Source: Ophiosphaerella korrae | Taxonomy: Eukaryota > Ascomycota > Dothideomycetes > Pleosporales > Phaeosphaeriaceae | Assembly (NCBI GenBank): GCA_028456385.1 | Contig: JALNQF010000022.1 | Coordinates: forward strand, 326,495-390,494 | Reading direction: 5' to 3' | Length of the DNA: 64,000 nt | Shown here: piece after piece, positions 33,435-43,844 of the stretch | Position numbering within the stretch: the first letter of the stretch is position 1 | Layout: each line of letters opens with the position of its first letter | Translations under genes and position numbers: made by a program | Notes under the pieces: model-generated | What the model was told of the DNA's origin: nothing | The model's input: only the letters and a program-made list of their open reading frames with translations | Database searches by the model: none

Positions 33435-34130
33435 CTAGCCGTCCAGTTGACCAAGGTACTGCTCGACCTCGTCATTCCCGTAGAACAGCTTCTGTAACTT
33501 TTCGTGTTTTCTCTTGTCAATCTTCGCTAATCTTCTGACTTTGCCTGCGTCCAGCCTCCCCTCTCTAATCTCTCCCGCGCTAGCACCCCCGAGTGCTTTC
33601 TTCTTCTCGTGCTCCCTCTTGTCGGCACCCAGACCAAGCCTGTCCTTCTTTTCTCGGGCCACAATTGGAAAAAGCATGCCTTGTCCACTGGCACCGAGCC
33701 CAATTCGCGCATCTACATCGTAACCATGTTTTTTCATGAACCTTAAGCCCATCCTTGTACGATCGATAGCTGAAGGTGTATGGGTTCGGGGCAAGGCAGC
33801 TTGATGTGCAGGACTGAGGAAGTGCATGCGCGGGTCCAGTTCTTTGACTGGCTGGCTACAAATGGCGCATAACGGGTAAGCCTCAGGTCTCAGCTGGGGC
33901 TGTCCGTTGGGAAACATAATTGCGAGATATTTCTCTGCGACAGTCGTGCCGATTGTGGACGAGGCTGTTCCCTTGACTGGTGCATCCGGCTTGGCGGAAA
34001 CGAACTGGATGGGGTTTTTCCAAAGACCGCGGCCATATGCAGGCTGCTGTGCGAAAGGCGCCGTAGAGATGTCAGTGTCGTCAAAGCATGGGTCTGCTTC
34101 AGACTCGTCTTTGTCCCTGGTGGTGTTCAT
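33435..34130 (-). CDS. G-patch domain protein
   Basis: A single-exon protein of 231 residues. A CxxC..H element (LCAICSQPVKELDPRMHFLS) in the middle resembles a small zinc-binding knuckle. It is followed by a G-patch: GLRFMKKHGYDVDARIGLG, then GQGMLFPIVAREKKDRLGLG. G-patch domains bind and activate DEAH-box RNA helicases in splicing and ribosome assembly. The C-terminus is basic (VRRLAKIDKRKHEKLQKLFY), fitting RNA association. The order of elements resembles GPANK1-type proteins without ankyrin repeats. The helicase partner cannot be told. It is head-to-head with the dehydrogenase gene, 248 bp apart. Confidence 0.85.
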   Translation of the reverse strand: MNTTRDKDESEADPCFDDTDISTAPFAQQPAYGRGLWKNPIQFVSAKPDAPVKGTASSTIGTTVAEKYLAIMFPNGQPQLRPEAYPLCAICSQPVKELDPRMHFLSPAHQAALPRTHTPSAIDRTRMGLRFMKKHGYDVDARIGLGASGQGMLFPIVAREKKDRLGLGADKREHEKKKALGGASAGEIREGRLDAGKVRRLAKIDKRKHEKLQKLFYGNDEVEQYLGQLDG

Positions 34131-34378
34131 GCTGGGTGGAAGAGTGCTAACTCAGGATGGAGTTTCGAGCGGCAACTTTGCGACAACGAAAAGAATGACA
34201 TTGCCGCAAGGACATGGGAAATGTGGTTCAAGTCACAAACGACAACGGCAACGAGGCAGCTCTCCCACGCGTAATCACATGTCGATGACGCCACGTGCGT
34301 GAATGGGCTTGGCGAACCACCATGGTTCCGCGTTGTTGACCAGTCCTGTTCCGTCTGCCTGACCCTCATCCAGCAGCA
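34131..34378. promoter_or_regulatory. Divergent promoter of the G-patch and dehydrogenase genes
   Basis: The 248 bp spacer between opposed starts must serve both genes. A CCACGTGCG string near 34290 contains a CACGTG core, an E-box-like site; its use is inferred only. Confidence 0.45.
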
Positions 34379-35639
34379 ATGCCCGTCAATATCCTCGCGA
34401 CCATCTTTGACCAAGGCCTGGACACGATCCCATTTGGCTGGACCATCCTGAAGGCTGCTCCGGTCTTTGCGTTGCTGTATCTTCTGAAATTGTACTTCAA
34501 TGGCGCGGTCAACAAGTCGGAGCGGAATATGCATTCCAAGGTCATCATAGTAACAGTGAGCCACTCCTAGCCGCATATCTTCTGTAGATTCTGTGCTGAC
34601 ACGATAATAGGGAGGCACAGCCGGCATAGGGGCCGAAGTAGTAAAAGGGCTTGCCTCGCGTGGCGCACAAATCGTCCTGCTCGTTCAACAGCCGCTTTCC
34701 GATCCGTTTCTTGTGGATTATATCGAAGACCTGCGAGCACAAACAGACAACGAGCTAATCACCGCCGAAAATGTCGACCTCACGTCTTTGCATAGCATTC
34801 GGTTGTTCGCAACGAAATGGGTCGACAACGCACCCCCACGTCGGCTGGATATGATCGTCCTCTGCGCAAACACAATGACACCGGCAGGTGGAAAATTCAC
34901 AACAACGGAAGACGGTCTCGAGTCGACTTGGGGCTTGAACTATATGGCTAACTTCCACTTGCTGAGCATTTTGAGCCCAGCACTTCGAGCACAACCACCG
35001 GACAGAGATGTTCGCATCATTTTCGGGACATGCAGCGCATACATGGGCGGCAAGCTCCCAGATTTTAGCACGAAATTGAAGCCTTCAGACCCGAAGAAAG
35101 AAGAGAAGATGGAGCCAGGTGTCTACGCAAACTCCAAATTGGCTCTCATGACTTTTGCTGTAGCCTTCCAGAAGCACCTGTCCAACTACGCCCGACCCGA
35201 TAAAAAGCCTATGAATGCACGTGTCATCATGGTCGACCCAGGCTGGACTCGTACGCCTGGTATGCGGCGATTTCTTACAGTTGGCTCGCTCTGGTGTCTG
35301 GCTTTATATCTCTTCATGTGGCCAGTATGGTGGCTAGTATTGAAGAGCGGTGATCAGGGCGCGCAGACATTTTTATATGCTGCTATGGAAGCCCAGTGGG
35401 GCAGAGGAGAGGGCAGTTACTTCCTGAAGGAATGTAGAAGGATCACCTGGACGAAGAAGGAGATAGAAGATGAAGCGGTGCAAAAACAACTCTGGGAGAC
35501 CAGTTCAAAAACAGTCGAGATATTGGAAAAAGAGAGTGCCAAGCGGAGGGCATTCGAGAAGAAAGAAGCCGAAAAGACAGAAGGTAAGGGCACTGTGAAG
35601 GAAAGTAGTAAAGAAGTGAAGCAACGAAAAGCAAAATAA
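34379..35639 (+). CDS. Membrane-associated short-chain dehydrogenase/reductase
   Basis: Exons are 34379-34555 and 34611-35639; the 55-bp intron (GTGAGC..TAG) splits the cofactor loop exactly, and the join gives 401 residues. The spliced reading VIIVTGGTAGIGAEVV is the TGxxxGIG nucleotide-binding motif of SDR enzymes. The catalytic set is present: Asn in LNYMANFH, Ser in FGTCSAYMG and the Tyr/Lys pair in VYANSKLAL. A hydrophobic helix lies at about residues 22-40, and another (LWCLALYLFMWPVWWLVL) follows the catalytic core, so it is probably membrane bound, as in retinol dehydrogenase-like SDRs. The C-terminal 50 residues are Lys/Glu-rich. The substrate is unknown; lipid or retinoid-like compounds are possible. 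Confidence 0.9.
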
Positions 35640-36320
35640 GGGCTTCAGGCATTTTGAGCATATAGACGTAGTGCAAGCCTGATCTATAGAAATGAGATTA
35701 CCTAATTTACCACATCAGCCAGTCTCATTGACAGCTTACAGCCACATCATGAGGCCAGAAGTTCCGCGAGCGGCCTCTATTTAAATGCTTGCTCTTTTCG
35801 ATACGAGGGTGGCATGTGTAGGCTGATGGTGGCGTGCGTGGAAAGCAGATGAGCCGCATGTGGATCAGCGGGAAGAGTGGGCCCGGCTCCCTGCATGATG
35901 CCTGCGTTTACGCGTCATAAAACCGTGACTCCCACGCGTGATAGACAACGACCCTTCATCTCTTGTGAATCAAAATAAAACTGTCGACGAGTACAGAAAT
36001 AAAGCAGCACGGCGGTTGTACAATTGCCGCATCAACGGATCGATTACAAATTACTAAAGCCAACAACTATTTGCGTCCATCATCGCCTCTTCAAAATTCA
36101 ACATCAAGCCTCTCAACTATCTCATAAATCAATAGACGTTACGTCCATATCCACCAAAAAAATCAACAAGGTATAATGCAAAACCATTCTTACAAAGAAT
36201 GATAACGTCACGTCGTTAGAAAAGCGTTTCGAACCAGAAGGGCCACCCCGCTCAGAATGCTCGTCTCCAAAAGTCGAATCCGTGTGCTTGAAATTTGTTT
36301 GGGTTTGGGCGGCTTGGCGA
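35640..36320. other. Intergenic between convergent 3' ends
   Basis: 680 bp holding the 3' UTRs of the dehydrogenase and the GPI protein genes. No gene signature is seen. Confidence 0.5.
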
Positions 36321-36890
36321 TTACAGGGCAAACATACCGATGAAACCAAGTGCGGCACCGACGCCTGCACCTAGCGCAGCAGCAGGGTAGGGTGCTGAAT
36401 TGGCCGTGGGCGCAGCAGCCGAGGAGCGGGCAGGACTCGCTGAGAGAGTTGGCGTATGTACACCTGACAGGCTTGTAGAGTTCATACCAGTAGGACGGGC
36501 GCTAATAGTGCCCACGGAAGAAACAGCGATAGACGAGGAGGGAGTAGGGGTCGGGGTCGCGACGACGGGGTACAACGCAGGCAACAAACTCTTCACATCC
36601 GAAGGAAGAGCTTGATACCAGGCAGGCGTGTTTCCGGCGGAAAGAGACGATGCCATTTGAGCGGCAAAAGCAGACGACGAGGCGAGCGCATAGCTGACTG
36701 AATCACGGGGTAGCGCGGTCGCAAGAACCATCAGAACGGATTGTTGAACAGCGGGACTGTAAAGCCAATGTTAGTCATGACGATCTCAATGTGCCGCGTG
36801 CTACGACAGGCGCAAGACATACGGGAGGGAAGTCTGAGCGACGGCGCCGGCCGTGAGCGCAAACAACGCACCAAAACTACTAAACCGCAT
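36321..36890 (-). CDS. Small secreted GPI-anchored serine/alanine-rich protein
   Basis: Exons on the minus strand are 36823-36890 and 36321-36756; the 66-bp intron has donor GTATGT, branch ACTAAC and acceptor TACAG. The product is 167 residues. The first exon encodes a clear signal peptide (MRFSSFGALFALTAGAVAQ), which disappears if the Met at 36731 is used as start. Residues 20-80 are a short folded-looking region with TALPRDSVSYALA and WYQALPSDVKSLLPALYP. A Ser/Thr/Pro-rich stalk follows, suited to O-glycosylation. The last 20 residues are hydrophobic (AALGAGVGAALGFIGMFAL) after small residues, as required for GPI attachment. It is likely a cell-wall or surface protein. No cysteines are present, so it is unlike typical disulphide-rich effectors. 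Confidence 0.85.
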
Positions 36891-38536
36891 TTTCCAGCTT
36901 TGTTGACGTTGACCAGGAACCCAATAAGAGATTTGCGCAACGGCAGAGGTGAGCGACGTCAGCGAATGTGGACCGTTACGCGTTCTGTAGAGAAAGACGG
37001 CAAAAGAGCGAAAACTGTAGAGATGAAGAAGGGTGTGATTTGGGGGATCCCCGGCTGTATATGAAACGGGAGGCGGCTCGACTCTTTGGGGGTTCACGAT
37101 GATCCTGGGGGGCGGCTAGCCAACAATATGGCAGCGCTTTGGCATTTAAGATTGCGACAAGGCTGGAGCCGTGATTAGATGTAGGTCAGCGCAGTGATTC
37201 GCTGGCAACGCTGTAAATGTTACCATTAGTCCACGTCTGGGGCGCTGTGAAACTCAGTCACATTTTTGTGCTCTTCGACCTGGACCCTTTTCATGCGCCA
37301 AAGACTTACTGCTCTGAGCTGCCACCCACGCGCTGAAGAGAGTATGGTGAACCGTGGTACCGCCTTGCGCTCGCGTGCAGACCGTGTCTCATCTTATAAG
37401 CACAGAAGAAGCTTAATTAGTAGGCCAATCAGCGCCCTTTGTACGCGGTCAGCCAGTGCCTCATTCCCACTTTTTAAGCATCGCACGGCCTTGTAATTAA
37501 CTGTCGTCAGGGCAGCACATCCCTGGTCCGATGTGTGTGAGGCTGCTGAAGAGACTGATTGCCTATGACCTGTGTACTTCGGTCTCGAAAGACGAGTCGA
37601 ACTGTGTGTGTCTCGTGCCTAACAATCCATCACGTTGGCGCTGACCGAACTAGCATTGTCACTAACTCTCACCGACAAGCCACAGCGCGCATCCTAATTA
37701 TCATCCGGCAATCGGCTTGGTTGCCCAGTTCTCTTAGCTCATTTGCCCGCCTCGTGAAGTTCGTTGATACTTAGAGCGCGTGATTGGTGGAGTCACGTGA
37801 TGTTCCAGGTCGGAGAACATTTATTGCTTAGGTACATAGGTTGGTATTGATCAGATCGTGTAGAGCTTGCAGACAGCTTCATCTAATTCTTAAACACACC
37901 TGAAGTCCGTGAACCACGCAGTGCCTGTACCCTACCTGTCTAGCGTTTGAGTTTCAAAATTGCTGGCACTGTTGTCGCTGTTTCGTTTGGGTTGATCGAG
38001 AGATAGGTACTCAAACCTTGCAAGCAGGCCTGCACAAAACTCTTTGTTCTACCCACTAGTTTTGACTGCAGTCTTGCTTAGATACCTAGTGATAGGATTT
38101 CGTTTGTTGTGTTTGGTGTGCCGCGAATTCGTCCCTGCGCGTCAAGACTCTGGGTCGGTAGGTACAGGTTCACCCTTTCCATCAAATTGTTCCTACCGGT
38201 AGTACCGCGTCACAAGAAAGACCTGTAACCCGATTCATTGAACCACAAAGGTTAGCACCTAAATCAGCATGTCATCGAATTAGGACACACGTCTATCAAT
38301 CCAACCATTTCCTAAAATTTTTAAGACCACACTTATTCAATCTACAAACGCGTCAGGTGCCTGTAAGATGGCCCGTGACACCATACCATGGATCAATAGG
38401 CCCTGGGGACGGATCTTCTGCAAGCCAACCTCAGTCTCCGGCAAGCATACGCCGACTTAATGGCGCGCAAAGAATATTGTCATGAAAATCACAGAGAATT
38501 TCGCCATCTTGTTGCAAGGTCGCCAAAGTATTCATT
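36891..38536. other. Intergenic, 1.65 kb, no gene seen
   Basis: Contains the promoter of the GPI protein gene and the upstream region of the RNase III-like gene. Small frames are present but no motif is recognised. TAGGTA words recur near 37830, 38005, 38085 and 38160. Confidence 0.5.
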
Positions 38537-39741
38537 ATGGAACCAACAACTTATCTACCTGACCTTTTCCGGCGAAGCGACCTTCCCTACCATGCCCTGC
38601 AAACTGGGCTTTTAAAGCTCCCCACGCAGTCACCACAATATCACCACAATCTTCTCGATGCTGCAATTAGTGTCAAATCCCTTGAAGTACGATTGGGATA
38701 TACTTTTAAAAACCGAATGATATGCATAGAAGCACTCAAATGTACTGGGCCAATTGGCCTCTGTGCGCTGCGGCATGATCCATCATATGAATCGAAACAA
38801 TCGTCTTGCGCTGTTGGGAGATCGCGTTCTTAATTTGTACGTAAATTTCATACATAAAGCAGATGTAAGGCAGGTAGTAACATTATACACCAACGTGTAG
38901 GGCTGTTTGTGAATCATGGTACTTGACAAAATACACGACTAGTAAGCGGGATAAGTTCGCTAATGGCTTAAGGCCGACCCGCCCCGTAGGAGAATATAAC
39001 GATATGAACGCAAACTTGGTGTCTAGATTCGCACATGCCATAACAGGCGATTATCTGCAACTACACGAGTATGTACTGATGCCAGAAAGCGGTTCACCTG
39101 GCAGAAATAGTATAGCAGAAGCTTTCGAAGCAGTTATTGGTGCTATATACGTGGATTCTAAATACAGGCTAGAATCCGTGAGAGATGTGATTAGAAGACT
39201 GAATATAGGCGGCCATCAATTTTTTGAATCGCGAGAAGAACTCAAAGTCGCAGAAGATGATAAGACCATGTCTCGGGAAGGGCAACCATCCACTACACAA
39301 AAAGAGTCGCTGGAAAGCGCTTTAGGAAAGCTAGGCAACCTGGGGCCGCAGACCCATGTTCAGAAGCCTAGGCAGGCAGGAAAGATCAAAGACATGCCGA
39401 TGGAGAGCGATATTGCAAGTGGGAGCCCTTCGGGATTGCCTGTTCGACCATTGCCGCTCCCTGATTCACGAGCGTTGCTCGAAACATCTATTACTAGGAC
39501 TAGAAGCGAGATACAAGCAACCAAACTCGACCTCCGAAGGATGCAGCATGAAATCAATAACCTCAAGCTCGTAAAGAAATCTGCACCCAATCAAATGGGA
39601 AATGCGGTCGAGAAAGCAATAAGCGGTAATAACAGGCTGAGGCGGCTTGGAACAAGCTCCAGTATCGCTACAAATATTTCAGCAATAATTCGTCTACTGG
39701 AGGAAGAGGTAGGTAAATATAAACAAGGAAATAAACAGTGA
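38537..39741 (+). pseudogene. RNase III-domain gene with a frameshift in exon 1
   Basis: The N-terminal frame from 38537 reads SLEVRLGYTFKNR, the opening of an RNase III domain. The next family element, NRLALLGDRVLNL, lies one frame over (near 38800), with no AG acceptor between them, so an intron cannot explain the shift. A 64-bp intron (38837-38900, GTACGT..GTGTAG) then joins in phase to AVCESWYLTKYTTSKRDK and EAFEAVIGAIYVDSKY, the second half of the domain. The C-terminus is a coiled coil ending at 39741. In the signature box the usual acidic residues are replaced (N-R-L-A in place of E-R-L-E), so even an intact copy would probably be catalytically dead. It could be a young pseudogene, a sequencing error or a programmed shift; I favour the first two. 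Confidence 0.65.
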
Positions 39742-42499
39742 AAAAGATTAAGACGGAAAGTGGAAGAGAGGTAAACAAGGAGAAAGAGAGCAGAAACCAG
39801 GTCAAGAAAGCGCAGAGTCAAAAGGCCAAATAAAAGCTGCCGAAAAAATATGCTAAGCAGAGGCAGGCTTGAGCATGGGAGCTTTGTTGACGGTCCACAC
39901 GCATGACCGAGGAGAAATTGAAAAGTTTGCACAGCGTAGATATACATAGGGATTGTAGAATATGTCTGAACAAAATTTGTGACTTTTATGAATGCAAACA
40001 AAACCCACATATATGTTTGGAAGCAAGTAGCGTTGTGGACATTTTGTTAAGCTACATTTTTTCCCTATTTCGTGAGGCGTACATTGAGACTTCCCAAAAT
40101 AAACACTTCATCGACGTTTCCATTGGTCCACTTTCATATAATTTATGTTCACCGTTACCGGGAGCCGGGCTTAGGAGAGTGAATGACAGTGAGTGTTGCC
40201 GATATATTAAGAACCTTAAAGGAAATAGAAGGGAAGATGCAGTATCCTCGCAATATATAACTAGGCATCTAGGCCAAGACTCTTGCTAAGCCTAAGCCCA
40301 CAATGACCCTTAGGATCGGTTCAGACGTCAGCAAAATCGAGCTAGGAATCTGCTCCCCACCAGTATCTCAAAAGAGACAATATATTCTTACACTATACCT
40401 ATCCAGACTATAAGAATTGCCACACTTTCCTAGACAGCAGCCTGAGATTTCCTCGTACCATATAAGGAGTGCTCTGGGATGCAATGATATAATTCAACAG
40501 TGACACTATAATAGGAACATTAGAAAACACTACCTAAGGATATGAGGGACGCGCCAAGTTAATACTGAAGAAAATAGTAGTAAAAATAAGTGGAAATGGT
40601 ACATATTACGTATGTTGCCCAGGACATGTAAATTTAAAGCATCGTTTAGAGACATACAACGGTAATTTGTGTATGTGTTTTAGGATCATCGCTTTGGGAT
40701 TTCTCTGTTTGCGCTTTTGCGTTTCCTGTATATAACCTCGCCTCATACATAAAAGACAGGATAGATTACTACTAAGAAGGTAGTAATTTATCTTAAACGA
40801 TATAAACATATCCTACTATCCTCTCCTGTAAAGTCCTATATCCTTACATTTGTATAGTAGGTTTGGCTAAGGCTAGATGCGGTGTGGAACTCGTATCTTT
40901 AGTAAGTTATTCTAGTACTTAGGATGAGACAAGAACGTACATGTCTATGTTTGACTAAAATTTTGCGAATTTCTTGGTAATGTAAGGAGCAGTAAATTTG
41001 TTTGAAGGTAAGCTGTGGAAAAGGTAGTTATCTTCCTTATTTGTTTGGAGCAGAGCAAGATGAGATATAAGGTAGCTTATCTGTAGAAATATACTTCAAG
41101 TTTTGGGGTTGGGGATGCCTTACGCTTTCCGATCTGAACTTTGGATGTTCTCTTTTAGTGATAAGTAACTTGCACAGCCTGTCTATCTCGAATATGTTAC
41201 GAGTGATGCTGGAGAGAATTGGAGACCAATGAAGCTTTTCTGGAGCACACCTAGTGAAAAGCGAAACCTCTATACGAAAAATTGTTCCCCAAGAGTCAAT
41301 GATATTGCCGAGATAATCGAGGAAGTTATGTATGGTCTCGATGGCATAACTGAGCATTTGGGTATTTGTCCTTTGCCTGTCATCTTCAAACGCGTGTTAA
41401 GGGTTTCTATTAGAGCCCCGTATTTCGTGGTAATCTGGTCAATTCTCCGATCGATTTTTAATAAAAAGTATCCTTGCGGGTCGAAAATTGATATTTTCAT
41501 GGTACTCCGACTCCCTAGAGGTGGATCCGACCCATCACTGGTATATTCATTCTATAGGGGCATTAGATAAGTTTGGCGCTCTTTCTCAGAGCCAAAACAT
41601 ATATCCACCAAAAAGAGTTCACTCTAGTACGTTTCATAAGGCCCCTATGATAGCGACAAGGTTTTTGCTTCATGATAACGCAAACCTTCCTGGCCTCTTG
41701 AAGAATCACGTAATGGTAGCTGTCAAATTTTTCTTAGTTACGCTCTACACACTTTTTGTGGATCCTTGGTTGTGAAAAGAGACCCGTGACTGTTTGTGTT
41801 TCGGAGGAGTATACATGTCAATTCATTTTCCTTATTGTAGTGACGTTCAAGATCTACTTTCCTCTTAGATATCTATACAAACAATTACATATCAAAATTA
41901 CAGGACGTCTTACACAGGTAGCAGCAATGACCAATATACCTGCTGAGATGATGTTTGATATAGACGTATAACAGTGATAAGCACTCTTTCATGCATCTCA
42001 TAGCATATCGAACTTGGGCGACGCAACAAAGCAACCACTGTTTTCCGACCTTAGCAATATAAACCGACACGTTTCTATAGCCCAAGGTCATATTAGTTGA
42101 CATTGCGCTAAACGTCTGCAATTATGAGCAACATTACGAGAATGTATTGCTGAAACACACAAGACACGCAGCGAGCTAGCGCTTGATGGGGTTACAATCA
42201 CAAGTATCGGCCAGCTGGGGGATAGGGGTCAGTATGCTTGGTTTTGTGTAGATTGCTCTTGCGGATCTAGGACTTAGAGTAACACCAACATAACTACAGT
42301 GACTGTGGAGATGGTCCTTATAGAGCCTTCCAGCATGCCTACGTGTTTTATGAATATACAAAATGCTCGTCCTGCACAGTAGAGATAAGGTAGTGCGGTT
42401 AGGCATCTGCCAAGTGTTAGAAATCTGCAGTACGTACATGTACGATAGCCATAAATATTTTGATGTTTGTTATCGAAGGTACCCGCTTTCGAGACACGC
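39742..42499. other. Intergenic, 2.75 kb, AT-leaning, no intact gene
   Basis: Gene-poor stretch between the RNase III-like gene and uL10m. Frames on the minus strand between 41037 and 41500 look partly coding (FEIDRLCKLL, IDRRIDQITTKYGALIETL) but overlap in two frames and match nothing I can name; an eroded gene is possible. The rest shows many stops. Confidence 0.45.
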
Positions 42500-43546
42500 C
42501 TATTCTTTCTTCTCTTCAGACCCCTTCTCTTTTTCCTCCATGTCCATTCTTCGCCCCTCCACGGTAAAGTAGAGACTCTTACTCGCACCTTCAATTGTAC
42601 TCGTAATACTTCCACCAACGCCTTGAAGTATATGCACCAGTTGTGCTCGCAGTCCGTCAATACCACCTTCGATGCCTCCAACCCACTTTGTACCGTCGAT
42701 ATCAAATACTTTGCCTTCTACTCTTGCACCAAGAAGCATGAGCTTTTGCAATCCTTGCTGTACCACAGGCTCATAGTAATCTGGGTTTACCTTGCGACTT
42801 GGTGCGGCGAAACTAGGCTTGGAAGGAGAAAGGATAGAGAGGACGGTTTTCAGGTACTGTGGGGTAACAGAGGGAAAGGCTACGACAGCGAGAGGACCTG
42901 AAAGAAGAGGCTCGAGCTCGAGCTTGAGTTTGCGATTATTTGCAATCTCGTAGGCGTGTCGTGAGAGGCCATGTGTAAAGCGCTCATCCTCTCTTTGATT
43001 GGTTGTTTGTGGTATCTGTGCACTCGTTTGTGTTTGAGGATCTGTTGGATGTTGCGCATAGTCGAGATTTGTGGATTCAGGGTTGTAGAACTCGACAATT
43101 CGCAATGCGCTTGCGAAAATGTTGGTTTGGATGATCTGGAGCCTGATCTCTTCTGCTAATTGGTTTTGACCGTTCTTTGCCCTCTCAGTGTCCAGTTTGC
43201 GCAGCGCCATTGCAAGTTCTCTCCTTATGCTCATCAATTCCACAGCTTTGACATTGTTATGTTGAAATATCAAGATCAATGGCGATGATCTTAGCAGCGA
43301 TTGATATTGTCTATGCAGCTGCGTCTTGCGGACTTCCGGTGGCTTGTGAGAAGGGGGCTGGGTTGGCGGGTATCGTAAGACTGGGGGTACTGAGCGATTT
43401 TGCTGCGAGATCAAAGGAGCTGGTGTGATAACCGAAGCTGTTGCTACTGATGCATAGCCTGCGGCCGCTGGTAGGGAGCGTGGTGAGGGAGAATTTGTGC
43501 AGCGTCCACAGATAGTACGCGGGCGGAAGCGTATCCGAGGTGGCAT
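42500..43546 (-). CDS. MRPL11: Mitochondrial large-subunit ribosomal protein uL10m
   Basis: A single-exon protein of 348 residues, homologous to bacterial L10 and yeast Mrpl11 of the mitochondrial 54S subunit. L10 forms the base of the stalk that recruits translation factors. The N-terminus (MPPRIRFRPRTICGRC) is Arg-rich without acids and serves as a presequence. The L10 core starts at about residue 72 (RKTQLHRQYQSLL), followed by LILIFQHNNVKAVELMSIRR, the contact region for rRNA. The middle has a Gln/Thr-rich insertion, and the C-terminus includes KLMLLGARVEGKVFDIDG. The last 15 residues are Lys/Glu-rich. It is head-to-head with the mitochondrial prolyl-tRNA synthetase gene, 298 bp apart. 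Confidence 0.9.
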   Translation of the reverse strand: MPPRIRFRPRTICGRCTNSPSPRSLPAAAGYASVATASVITPAPLISQQNRSVPPVLRYPPTQPPSHKPPEVRKTQLHRQYQSLLRSSPLILIFQHNNVKAVELMSIRRELAMALRKLDTERAKNGQNQLAEEIRLQIIQTNIFASALRIVEFYNPESTNLDYAQHPTDPQTQTSAQIPQTTNQREDERFTHGLSRHAYEIANNRKLKLELEPLLSGPLAVVAFPSVTPQYLKTVLSILSPSKPSFAAPSRKVNPDYYEPVVQQGLQKLMLLGARVEGKVFDIDGTKWVGGIEGGIDGLRAQLVHILQGVGGSITSTIEGASKSLYFTVEGRRMDMEEKEKGSEEKKE

Positions 43547-43844
43547 CCTGGACTACTGGTTAGCATTTGTGTTGGCCCTAGTAGCTTGATAGATGTGCCC
43601 AAACGTACTTGATATGTGGTTCCTGCTCAATTGGGACATGGAAAAATGTCGAGAGATCAACTTTCGTTTGGATATTTGGGTGGCCTGTGCTCATCCTTCA
43701 CCACGGCAGCTATCTGGAAGTCGCAACATCGCAACCCACGGATTGCACCCTTTGTAACTGGACATCTTCCATACTTATTTTTGGTCCGATAATCTAACTG
43801 CCCAAGTTCGAATCCGAAGGAGTTGTTTCTTAGATCGAGCGCCA
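43547..43844. promoter_or_regulatory. Divergent promoter of uL10m and mitochondrial ProRS genes
   Basis: The 298 bp separates start codons of two mitochondrial translation genes. A GCCAAT string abuts the ProRS ATG itself. The tRNA-like GTTCGAATCC at 43806 was checked and has no matching stem, so no tRNA is called. Confidence 0.5.

Noticed and set aside
41037..41500. Minus-strand frames with partly coding look
   Set aside because: The two frames overlap out of phase and match no family I know; noted as a possible eroded gene only.
43800..43820. GTTCGAATCC string resembling a tRNA T-loop
   Set aside because: No pairing stem and no upstream D- or anticodon arm; it lies in the uL10m/ProRS promoter.
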